Assembly (NCBI GenBank): GCA_037349105.1
Contig: JAYJMM010000124.1
Coordinates: 1,906,001 to 1,970,000, forward strand
Source of the DNA: Limnomonas spitsbergensis
Lineage: Eukaryota > Chlorophyta > Chlorophyceae > Chlamydomonadales
Length of the DNA: 64,000 nt
Reading direction: 5' to 3'
Shown piece by piece: positions 42,851-54,900 of the stretch. The position numbers were made by a program, and so were the translations under genes. Positions within the stretch are counted from its first letter, which is position 1. Every line of letters starts with the position of its first letter. The notes under the pieces were generated by a model. It searched no databases. It was not told where the DNA came from and saw nothing but the letters and a program-made list of their open reading frames with translations.

Positions 42851-45499
42851 GGAATGTGAAATAGATACTTAATTACAGGCCACTTGGGGAACCATTTGAT
42901 TCATATGGCAGCAAGGGTACGATTGGGGGGGTCTTGCCTTATGAGGTGGGTGTTCCCACTGAAAGTGGGTGTCCCACTGATCAGGTGGGTGGCCATATGG
43001 GGAGTCAGGTGGGTGGCCAGACAAGTGGACATGTCAGTGGTCATGTGCGTGGTCTGCGAATTCAGAGGAGCATGTGGAGGTTTGGGGGAGCAGGTGAGGA
43101 GTAGGGTTAATACAAGCTTTCTGATTAAATAACAGGCCAGGTAGGCATGCATCAATAATCGTATTTGCCACGTTTCCCCCCGTAAACGTGCCAGAGCCGT
43201 ATAAACCGGTCGCGAGCACGGAGTCTCCGTGTCTCCGACTCGTAAACTCCGAAGTCTAGTTTAAATACCAGCGGCCCGTCTTTGAGGGCTGAGCTAGCGC
43301 AGGAGTTCCCGTACAAAAGTTTATTTAGGGCCTGTCAGGACCTTGTATCCCCGGCATTGCCACCGGTCCTTTACTTTAGTCACTTACAAGGACAGGCTTC
43401 ATATTGTAACAACCACCGGTCTAGCTCTCCGAGCGTCCAAGACCCATTTACCTAATCAGCCAGTACCTCACAAGCAGTCAAGGCTACCTGGCTGGAAAGA
43501 AGCCTTGATAGCACTAAGTCAATGACGTTACACCTCTGGGACCTGCTAAAAAAAGGCTTGGCCGCGAGGGCGCCCAAGTAAAAGGGGCAGAACACAAAGG
43601 AAAAGGGGTGTACAAAAAGTGAAGGGACAGACAAAAGGCTGGAAAGGAAAGGCAGAGGAGGTTCCTGTCTCTGAACACTAAGTGTATCAAGTAAGCAAAG
43701 GCAGATCAGCGCCACGAGCACCTGCCCGTCGTCTCGACCAGCCCAAGCACCGCATCCTACGACACCTAGCATCCAAGACTTCCGGCCAGTACAACCGGAA
43801 GGTCAAGGCAGGTGAGACCATCATAATACATCCAAGAAGCCCTCAGGTGGCGAGGGCCTTAGTCAATAACGTTACACCTCTGGGCCCGCTCAAAGCTCGG
43901 CCGCGTGGGCGCCCAACTGTTCAGAAGGGAGTAAAGAAGGAACTAAAAGGAAGAAAGGGGGAAAGGAACAAGAGGAGAGGCCAGGAAGGCAAAAAAGATT
44001 AAGTCCAACACCTGAGTTCCACTAGAGACTAGCCCTCAACAAAGCCTCTAAGAAAAGACAAGTCCAGAAAAGCGAGGGCCTTAGTACACTGCTCTCTTGC
44101 GACCAGTTATCTAGAGAACTCAGCCCACCACTGCGGCTCCCTCTCAAGTCCCAAAGTGTCCTTAAGCCCCCATTTGGCACCAGTCCAAAACGAGTGATGA
44201 GTGGGGGGCGGCATCCTCTTGGCGAGCAGTATAGTCAAGCCTAACCATCAGAAGCTGGTCTGATCAGCTGCTGCTTTGCGAACTGTACGGTGTGTAGTTA
44301 CTTTCCAGCAGCTGTAATTTGTACCTCTGAGAACCCTAATTGTGAGTAGCAGGTGCATCTCTAAGGCACCCTGTCTAAGTGTACCAGATTGATGCGTCTG
44401 CGGTTTTATGTTGCGATATATCCCCTGCCCTTTTTCATTTCCACTCTCTTTCCATCCCATACCCTTATACAGTTACATCATGCCTGTCACAACAAGGAAT
44501 ACGACTGCTAAGGAGTCGTGGAGAGAGAGGGATCATGAGGTGGTTGTTCCCCTGAGGTATTCTAATCTAATAAATAGTCGACACCAAAATGATGTGTCAC
44601 AGGCTGCTAACATGCACAGGCCCTCAACCTCGACCCTAACCTAAACACAACTCGCCGTTTCGGAGTCCCCAAGGACTCTCAACATCAGCCAACCCCTTAG
44701 TCGATGAACATAATAGGTTAACGAAAAAAATGGTAAGAAACTCTATCAGTTCCGACCTCGCTCATTGACCAGAAATGCCAAGACTTTTTCTTCATGTTCA
44801 GCGGGGCGTAAGATTTAATGCATGGCACAGGTGCCTGAAAACCGGTACAAGCACAAAAGTATACGATACAGAGTCTGACACGATACAAATCAGTGCTCCC
44901 AATGAGCTCCCGACGCAGAAACAAAACCAGGAATAGGTATAAATCCCCCATCTCCACTCAGTAGCCAGTCATCATGCTCTTTTTTGCACGGAGCAGACCC
45001 CACCCATACGATGCGCCGCACCATTGTTCAAAATTAGGGTTCAGGGTGAAGAAAAGCGCTGCTGCAGAGAGTGGGCACCCAAAGCGTTAAATACCAGAGT
45101 CTAGGTATACAAGGAGGCGCCAGGGGTACAGTAGAGCGCATCAGACCACCTTGTGCGCGCCGCTGAGATGCCAACATGGAGCCTATGTTGACAAATTTGG
45201 ATCAGACAGCGGTTAGTGGCCAGGGCTTGCTGTACCCAGCCATAGAACATATGATGAAGCTGAATGGTAGCTGAATGGTAGCTGATAGAAGAAACAAAGG
45301 TGCCTGCGTCTGCGCTTCATCAAATACTGTTGGTCTGCCTGTCTCTAAAACGGCTTGTAGTCACGGCGCGGACGAGGCCTCGGCCCCTTTCCTTAACCCT
45401 AACACGCCCCTGCGGGATGCAGTTATTTTCTTCTTCTATGCCTGCTATCAGAAAGGAAAGGTTTGATCAGAACATGAGCACATGAGCACCAGCATACTC

Positions 45500-45747
45500 A
45501 GTCAGCCTGGCTTGCCACCTGGGTGGCTGGCTGGCTGGATGGGTAGGTGCCTTGCTAGCCCTCCGTCTGCTTGACTGGTTCCCTGGCTGGCTGACGACTC
45601 GCCGTTTGTCTCTCTGTGTGGCTGGCTGTGTGTTTCCCTAGCTGGCAGCCTGGCTGGCCTAGCAGCTGAGCTCGATGCCGCCCCCCAGCACCGCGCACAC
45701 ACGCATTGTCTGTTCAGAGCGCTCGTCTGGCTGGCAGCCTGGCTGGC
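45500..45747 (-). repeat. Stop-codon echo and GGCTGGCTGG repeats after the terminal exon
   Basis: 45647-45715 repeats the end of the coding exon including its stop (plus-strand CTGGCCTAGCAGCTGAGCTC then GATGCCGCCCCCCAGCACCG). Further downstream are CTGGCTGGCTGG units. Confidence 0.85.
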
Positions 45748-45950
45748 CTAGCATCCGAGCTCGATGCCGCCCCCCAGCACCGCGCACATCCGCATCATCT
45801 TAGCCGCACATTCGGCTGCGTTGCTGCCGCCCCACGCGTTCATGTGGTGGTGGAGTAAGAAGTCCACCAGCGTACCAAACTTGTCGGCCAGCGGCCGCGC
45901 GCCGCCGCCGAGCAGCCCGCCGGAGGGCGGCCGCTTCAGGCCGCGGTCCG
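45748..45950 (-). CDS. Uncharacterised gene terminal exon
   Basis: Acceptor GTTTGCAG, phase 1 in, stop TAG at 45748-45750. Encodes [20 protein letters not shown] and [16 protein letters not shown]. Confidence 0.82.
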
Positions 45951-48900
45951 CTGCAAACAGAGGATGGGGCAGGGGGGGGGGATGATAAAAACGCCAGAAT
46001 GTCTTTTTTAGGAAATATACAAACAAACGGAGGATGGGGCAGGTGGGGGGAGGATGAGAAAACGCTATTTGCCAGCTACACCCCTGACCCTCTACCCTGC
46101 CTGCACCTCAGTTGGGCAGATACCAGCTAAACCCTCAACCCTCTACCCTGCCCTGCACCTCGGGTGGGCAGGTGCCAGCTAAACCCTCAACCCTGTACCC
46201 TGCGTCCAACTTGGGGTGGGCAGGTGCCAGCTAAACGCTCAACCCTCTACCCTGCTTCAAACTTGGGTGGGAAGGTGCCAGCTAAACCCTCAACCCTCTA
46301 CCCAGCCTCCACCTCGGGTGGGCAGGTGCCAGCTAAGCGCTCAACCCTGCTCACACCTTTTCCAATCAGGTGCCGGTACAGCAGGTGTGTACGGCCCTTG
46401 GCGCCCTCGTCGCTCGCCACGCTTTCCGCGCGGTGCAGCTGAGCCATCGAGGGTGGGCTGATCCACTCTGCCAGCCGCGCGAGCGCCTCGACGAAGTCGA
46501 AGAACATCAGGCCGACGGCACGTTTTCGGCGCTTGAGCTCGTCCGTCACCAGCATCTGGCTCCAAACGAAGATCAGCTTTGCGTCTCGCGGCTGCAGGCC
46601 TATGCGAGGGCAAACAAAGATCAGCTGCTCACACGCGAGCCGGGGGGTGGGGCGGGGTGCAGCGCTTGAGCTTGTCTGTCATTAGCATCTGGCTCCGAAC
46701 GAAGATCAGCTTGGCGTCTCGCGGCTGTAAGCTTACACGAGGACAAACAAGGACACACTTCATACACACGAGGCGGGGTTTAGGGTTAAATGTTTAGGGG
46801 GGGGGGGCAGCTCCTGATCTCAGCCACCATTTAGGGTTTAGGGTTTAGGGTTCAGGAGGGGGCAGCTCCTGATCTCAGCCACCAGCAGCGTCTGGCTCTG
46901 CACGTACACAAGCTAGCCCTCTGCTGGCTTTAGGCTCGTGCGAAGAACAAAGCAAGAGTACACGAAGAGAAGCTTCATGTCGCGAGGTGGGTGGGTGAGT
47001 GGGGGGGCGGTACTTGATCTCAACGCTTACCAACCTACTGACTCCACACTGCCTCCCCCCCTTCCCTGTCCCAATCCCCCCCCCTGTCCCAAATCACCCC
47101 CCTCCTCCCCTGTCCCCCTCCCACCACCTGCCCCCCTGTCCCAATCCCCCCCCCTCCAGCACACACAATACAACAAAGCCCACCTGCCAGATCCTTCAGA
47201 TGAGTAGCAGTCACCGTCATGTTTTAAAACCCTCAACTCTTAACCCTAAAAGCCCACCTGCCAGCTGAGTGGTCCCTCTATCATGAGGCCACTGTCATGC
47301 TTTAAAACCCTGAACCACAAAACCGCAAACTCTATCAGTGTTTAGAAACCCTAAACCCTGAAAGCCCACCTGTCAGCTCCATCAGCTGAGTGGCCTCTAT
47401 CAGTGCCGACCAGTTCTCAATCCAGAAGTACTTTGTCCTGCGCATGTTGGCACCATGGGTTTAGGGTTTAGGGTTAGGGTTTAGGGTTGAGGGGTAATGG
47501 TTTAGGGTTTAGGGTTGTCCTGTATGCACATGTCGGCACCATAGGTATATGTTGCAGGTTTCAGTGTCAAACTTTCCTATTTTAGGATTCGGGCTTCTTG
47601 CACTCAAATGGCTGTCTGCCACGCACGTGGCAGCAGGCGGGTTGAGGATTCAGGGTTAACGGACTCAGGGTTTGGGGTCAAGGGATCCAGGGTAAATGCG
47701 AGCGGCAGAAATGGGGTTTAGAGCCCATGGGTTACAGGTTGAGGGTTTAGGGTGCTTAAGCGTATTAAACCATCCATCGAGCATACATTTCCCCCCTCCG
47801 CCCCCCTCTACCCTCCCCCCACGAGCCTCCCCCCATTCCTGGGTTGAGGGTTAAGGGTTTAGGGAACTCTCCCCTAACCCCACCGGCCTCCCCGCATCCC
47901 TGGGTTGAGAATTATAGGGTTTAGGGACCTCTACCCTACCCCTGCCTGCCTGCCTCCCCCCCATCCATAAACATACCTGTCCTTGGCCTTGTAGAACTTG
48001 AACATGGCCTGCCACATCAGGGGGAGGAGGCAACAGGCAGCTTAAGAATCCATGTCCAAACCAGATATTTCTTCTTCTTTAGACTTTAAAATGTGTGAGG
48101 CCGGCCGCCCAACCCTAGAAAACTTGAAACGCAGACACACTAAAAAACAGCCTGGGTGCGCAAAGGGCCAGATCAGAGGTACAGCATATATAAATGAATT
48201 TCCCACACTTGTGCAATATCAGGGGAAAAGGTAATAACACCGCTAATGAAATTATGTCAGCATCAAAAAAGTTAAAGCATATCATTGTTCCCCGCACATT
48301 TTTTACACGAGGTATCAGGGGCAGCAAGCACCTTGATATACAACTAGGGAATTGTTTTTCAAAGTTGTTTTTAATTAGTTTGAAGTTACATGAATGTAAA
48401 TGCATCGAAGCAGGGGGGTGAGCATGTCGTTACGTCCGTGTACATTCCTCATCATGGGGTAGGGGCAGCAAGCACCTTGAAAAACAAGTAATTATGTTAG
48501 GGGCAGTAAGCCTCTAAGGAATGTACAGAATGCAATGCAGAGGGTGGGCATGTCATTCTAAGGAATGTACAGAATGCAAGGCAGAAGGTCGTCATGCCAT
48601 TCATTACCTGGAATATCTCTACCCATGAAGGGTGTGGGACAGCCTTCATCTCCCACACCTCCCACACCTCCACTTCCAATTGCACATATGAGGGCAATGC
48701 ATTACTCTAAAAATCACACCTAAGGTCAGCAAAATCCAAGCCGCGTCTCAGCCTGCGACCAGCTTGTGAGAAAACCAAGGGTTTCGCCTCCAGAACGATG
48801 CACACCATTCGCCCAATTATCAACACTAGATAAGGATGTTGGGAACCAGAGCCTGTCCCCCTCCTCCTTTAACCCCTCTACTATATAGAAGTATGTAGTA

Positions 48901-51900
48901 TTTAGTACTTATAGAAACTCCCCACGAGGAAGTCCCACTTCTCCTTGAACCCCCTCTGCCACCTTTCTTAGTGGCGAACGGCACGCACCTCTACCTCTCC
49001 CCGTCAAAGAAACACTGACCCCCTCATCCCCCCTTAACGTCAAAGAAACACTGACCCCCCTCACCACCAAAGAGACAGACCCCCCTCACCACCACCAAAG
49101 AGACAGACCCCCCCCCCACCACCAAAGAAACAGCCCCCCCCCTCACCACCAAAGAGACAGCCCCCCCCCTCACCACCAAAGAGACAGCCCCCCCCCTCAC
49201 CACCAAAGAGACAGACCCCCCCCCCACCACCAAAGAAACAGCCCCCCCCCTCACCACCAAAGAGACAGCCCCCCCCCTCACCACCAAAGAGACAGACCCC
49301 CCCCCCATCCCCTCTCACCACCAAAGAAACGGACCCCCCCCCTCACCACCAGAGAAGCAGCCCCCCCTCTCATCCCCTCTCACCACGAGGAAGTCCCAGT
49401 TCTCCTTGATCACCTTCTGCCACCATTCTTAGAGGCAAGTGGCACACACATCATCAAAGATACACCCCCTCCCCCTCATCCCCGCTCACCACCAGGAAGT
49501 CCCAGTTCTCCTTGATCAACGCCTCCATCTCAGGCTTGTACAGCCTGTCCCGCCTACGATCAATCATTCAGAAGGGGATTTAGAAACTGGGTTTTCTACA
49601 AGAATGACGGTTTAGGGTACACGAATGAGGGTATACGAATGAGAGGGTTTCCAAATGAGGGCGTACGAATGAGGGTATACGAATGAGAGGGTTTCCAAAT
49701 GAGGGCGTACGAATGAGGGTATACGAATGAGGGTATACGAATGAGAGGGTTTCCAAATGAGGGCGTACGAATGAGGGTATACGAATGAGAGGGTTTCCAA
49801 ATGAGGGCGTACGAATGAGGGTATACGAATGAGGGTATACGAATGAGAGGGTTTCCAAATGAGGGCGTACGAATGAGGGTATACGAATGAGAGGGTTTCC
49901 AAATGAGGGCGTACGAATGAGGGTATACAAATGAGAGGGTTTCCAAATGAGGGCGTACGAATGAGGGTATACAAATGAGAGGGTTTCCAAATGAGGGCGT
50001 ACGAATGAGGGTATACAAATGAGAGGGTTTCCAAATGAGGGCGTACGAATGAGGGTATACAAATGAGAGGGTTTCCAAATGAGGGCGTACGAATGAGGGT
50101 ATACAAATGAGAGGGTTTCCAAATGAGGGCGTACGAATGAGGGTATACAAATGAGAGGGTTTCCAAATGAGGGCGTACGAATGAGGGTATACAAATGAGA
50201 GGGTTTCCAAATGAGGGCGTACGAATGAGGGTATACGAATGAGAGGGTTTCCAAATGAGGGCGTACGAATGAGGGTATACAAATGAGAGGGTTTCCAAAT
50301 GAGGGCGTACGAATGAGGGTATACGAATGAGAGGGTTTCCAAATGAGGGTATACGAATGAGGGTATACAAATGAGAGGGTTTCCAAATGAGGGCGTACGA
50401 ATGAGGGTATACAAATGAGAGGGTTTCCAAATGAGGGCGTACGAATGAGGGTATACAAATGAGAGGGTTTCCAAATGAGGGCGTACGAATGAGGGTATAC
50501 GAATGAGGGTATACGAATGAGAGGGTTTCCAAATGAGGGCGTACGAATGAGGGTATACGAATGAGAGGGTTTCCAAATGAGGGCGTACGAATGAGGGTAT
50601 ACAAATGAGAGGGTTTCCAAATGAGGGCGTACGAATGAGGGTATACAAATGAGAGGGTTTCCAAATGAGGGCGTACGAATGAGGGTATACGAATGAGAGG
50701 GTTTCCAAATGAGGGTATACGAATGAGGGTATACGAATGAGAGGGTTTCCAAATGAGGGCGTACGAATGAGGGTATACAAATGAGAGGGTTTCCAAATGA
50801 GGGCGTACGAATGAGGGTATACAAATGAGAGGGTTTCCAAATGAGGGCGTACGAATGAGGGTATACAAATGAGAGGGTTTCCAAATGAGGGCGTACGAAT
50901 GAGGGTATACAAATGAGAGGGTTTCCAAATGAGGGCGTACGAATGAGGGTATACGAATGAGAGGGTTTCCAAATGAGGGCGTACGAACGAGGGTATACGA
51001 ATGAGAGGGTTTCCAAATGAGGGCGTACGAATGAGGGTATACGAATGAGAGGGTTTCCAAATGAGGGCGTACGAATGAGGGTATACAAATGAGAGGGTTT
51101 CCAAATGAGGGCGTACGAATGAGGGTATACAAATGAGAGGGTTTCCAAATGAGGGCGTACGAATGAGGGTATACGAATGAGAGGGTTTCCAAATGAGGGC
51201 GTACGAATGAGGGTATACGAATGAGAGGGTTTCCAAATGAGGGCGTACGAATGAGGGTATACGAATGAGAGGGTTTCCAAATGAGGGCGTACGAATGAGG
51301 GTATACAAATGAGAGGGTTTCCAAATGAGGGCGTACGAATGAGGGTATACGAATCAGAGTTCCTGTACGAATCAGGGTAGAGCCTGTCGTACACTCGCAG
51401 ATCGCTGGCTGGGGTTATTCTGCAGAGGATTAGGAAAAGGGTGGGGTCCAAGTGTGAAGAAAGAGTGGGGTAAAAGTGTGAAAAACAATCAAGGCTGCGT
51501 ATCTGGGGGGTTCCAAAGCAGGGTAAAGGATCACCTTTTTTCAGGGTTGTGGAACTGTAGGTTTCCTTTGCCTTCCGTCATTGGGGTTTTGAGGGATCCA
51601 TGAATTTACTAATGATTGACTGCGGACGCCAGTTTCCAGTCGAAAATCAAAAGTTTGCGTCGACGGTTTGCCCTGAGGGCAGCTTACCTGCAAAAGCCCT
51701 GTCGTAAACCCTCATTTATTCACCTGAATACATTGGGGTCTAGCAGCGCCTCCTGCGGCACGTTTGTGAGTACCACCTCCTCTATGAACTTGAGCGTGGC
51801 CGAGGAGGCGTCAGTCATGAGCCCGCTGGTAATGTACTTCCCGAATGAAGCGCGCACGATGCCCTCGTACAGCTCGAACCTGAAGATGTACAAGGGCGGT

Positions 51901-54900
51901 ACAATTTGTACCATGGTGGTATGGGATCGGTCATAAGCCCGCTGGTAATGTACTTCACAAACGAGGCGCACACTATACCCTCGTACAGCTCGAACCTGAA
52001 GATACGCAAGGGCCGTACAGCTCAAATTTGAAGATGTACAAGGGAGGTACAGCTCAGACCTACAGATGTTCACGGGCAGTACAGCTAAAACCTGCAGACG
52101 TACAAGGGAAGTACAGCTCAAAGCTGAAGACGTACAAGAGCGGTACAATGTGTACCGTGGTGGGATGGGATGCACCTCCCAAAGGACGCATGAGCGATCC
52201 TCTTGAGCACAAAGCTGTCCGGGTTAAAGGAAAGTACAAGAAGTTGCAGCAGGTGTGTGACGGGACATATTGCCCAAGCACATACACACAATGCCCTCAA
52301 ACAGGTCTGCCCTGATCAGGTGCTATGGAAGGCTTAGCACAAAACATATAAATAAATGAAGGATACGCCCTGAGGCGTGGATTAAGAAAGCCACCCGTTT
52401 GGCCGTGGCACTAGGTGAGCACAAAACAAAAAGTATCAAACCTACATTGACAAGACGCTCACCACGGACCATACCCCAATGTTTATATAACCCCAACCCC
52501 ATCCCGATTGAACCCCCCAAATTCGAACAACCTTGATCCACCCTGAATATGGCCCTTAACCCCTTCCACCGTGTTTACCTGTAGCCTACGTAGGCTTCAC
52601 GCATTCTACGCAGCCGTCAGCGCCGATTGCAGAGCAGCTGGCCGCATCATACCCCTCAAATCAAATCCCCCTGACAGCCCTCCGATGGTATCGAGACCTT
52701 GCCTACCACCTCTCCCACCCTCCGCCCACCGCCAGCAGCGCAGCTGGCTGCACCATAACTGGTTTCATACTTTCATTCCTCCGAGGGTATTGAGAGCTCA
52801 CCCCCCCCCACCCTCTTACTCCACCCAGGACCCCCGGCCGTTTCATACCTCATCATGGCCGTTTTATACCTCATCATGGCCGTTTCATACCTCATCATGG
52901 CCAGTTCATACCTCATCATGGCATCGTCATCGTTCTCATTCGCCTCGACGCCCTCCGCCTCTTCCTCAAAGTTAACCGCAACAAAGATTTTCTACGGGCG
53001 CGTTTGGGGGATGGGGGGGGGTAGGACGTTTAGGTCTTTTAGGAATGGGCGGGTGGCTAGTAGCTAGAAATAGAAAGGTCCCTTAGGTACCAGAGACCTA
53101 GCATATAGAAGGCGTTTTCAACCTACACACACACACACACGCACACCGCACACACACACATACCACAAACACACACACCACACACACACAAACAAACAAA
53201 AAAGCTCCTCATGCGTTGAGTGATGGAATAGGGAGGCTGAAGGGGAGACAAGGGGCGTGCCACCTACAGAGGGTCGGGAGTCGGGACCCATCCTGCCCCA
53301 AACAGGGGGGTTAAGGGCCCAGGTTGGCCCCTGACCCATCGATGAAGAATCGACAAAGCAACATCGACGTTTTATTTTATATTAAATGGCTTACCTCCTG
53401 GGCGCCTGTTGTTCCTTCCGTGGGTAAAGGCGCCAACCCAGCGGGACCAACCGGGAGATCTCGTAAGAGAGTCAAACAGGGTTTTTAGTCGCATTTGAAT
53501 TTAACTGTGGTTGGTTACCAGAAGTGGGCCAGTTCTGGGCGAAGAACGCGCGTGTGGCCGCCAAACATTTCCCGATCCTAACTGATTTCGTCGTCTTTCG
53601 TTATCGCGCGACTGAACCTCGGCTTCGCCTAATTCATTGTTTCATTACCGCTTAAGTTACGACTCGTCACCGGTGTAAACACCTAAACAAATCCGTGGGC
53701 CCAAACCTTCAAACCTCAACCCTTAACCTTCATCATTAAACCCTACACCCTCAATCTAGGCTTAAGGTTTCTAGAGAACTGTCAAACCTTAAACAACTTG
53801 CATTATTAAAACTAAAAGACTTCAAACCCTTAAAAAACTGCACAACACTCTGGCACGACAGCGCATAAAGCTGGAAACCTGCAGATCTGCGTCCGGAATA
53901 AGACGCCATCATCCAGCAGACCATTCAGCTACCTCATTTAGCTACCAGCCTACCACATTCACCTACTACAGCTGACACTTGCAGGTCTACTGCTGAGCCC
54001 TCTTGAACGTTGTCTAGCGGGACACTCAGCTACCACATTCAGCGACCCCATGTCATACTTGCAGGTCAACTGTTGATAATCCCTCCTAGCCATTGTCTAG
54101 CAGGATATTCAGCTACTATATTCAGCTACCATACTCAGCTAAAACATTCAGCTACCAAATTCAGCTACCACATTCAGCTACAGCAGCTCAAACATGCAGG
54201 TCCACTGAAGAGAAACCCTGTAGGCCGTTGTCTTGATGGAAAGTTAGCTACCATATTCACCCGTCATACTCAGCTCCCATACTCAGCTACCATACTAAGC
54301 AACTAAATCAGCTACCACATTCAGCTACAACAGCTAACACATGCAGGTCCACTGAAGAGAGACCCTGCAGACCGTTGTTTGATGGAAATTCAGCTACCAT
54401 ATTCAGCCGTCATACTCAGCTATCATACTCAGCTACCAAATCAGCTACCACATTCAGCTACAACAGCTCACACATGCAGGTCCACTGAAGAGAGACCCTG
54501 CAGGCCGTTGTCTTGATGGAAATTCAGCTACCACTTTCAACGACCATATTCTGGTAGCACATTCAGCTACCAAATCAGGTACCCCATTCAGCTACAACAG
54601 CACGCACCTGCAGCTCCACTGCTGAGAAGCCGTCCTGGTCATTGTCTATAATGCCGCCCTCCTTGCAGAACGCCATCCACTGTGAAGCATTGAGGGAGAG
54701 AGCCTTGTCCGAGGCCAGCGGGCCCGTCTGCATGCTGTAGTAGTTAAAGATGGAGCGCAGCTCGTTCTTGTACCTGGGTTCAAAAAACGGTTGTTCAAAG
54801 GTTGCAAAAAACGGTTGTGCTTGAGGGCAGCGGCCCAATCTGCATGCTGTAGCAGTTGAAGATGGAGCGCAGCTCGTTCTTGTACCTGGGTTCAAAAAAC

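Larger units (their letters stand above)
40570..45747. other. Intergenic region rich in dispersed repeats
   Basis: Between the divergent 5' side of the bZIP-like gene and the 3' end of the downstream minus-strand gene. Holds two family A copies, GTTACACCTCTGGG motifs (42560, 43525, 43875), AGTGGGTGTCCCACTGA-type repeats (42950-43030), a Lys/Arg-rich element-like stretch (43680-44000) and an ATG-initiated short frame MPVTTRNTTAKESWRERD at 44480, which may be a retroelement gag remnant. No host gene recognised. Confidence 0.45.

Noticed and set aside
44408..44644. Short frame with MPVTTRNTTAKES as a host gene
   Set aside because: Only about 55 codons from the ATG, isolated in repeat-rich DNA; more like a retroelement start remnant.
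49580..51451. Three overlapping minus-strand frames of 570-623 codons ([12 protein letters not shown] repeats)
   Set aside because: The 39-bp unit lacks stops in all three frames, so the openness is automatic. It is an intronic array.
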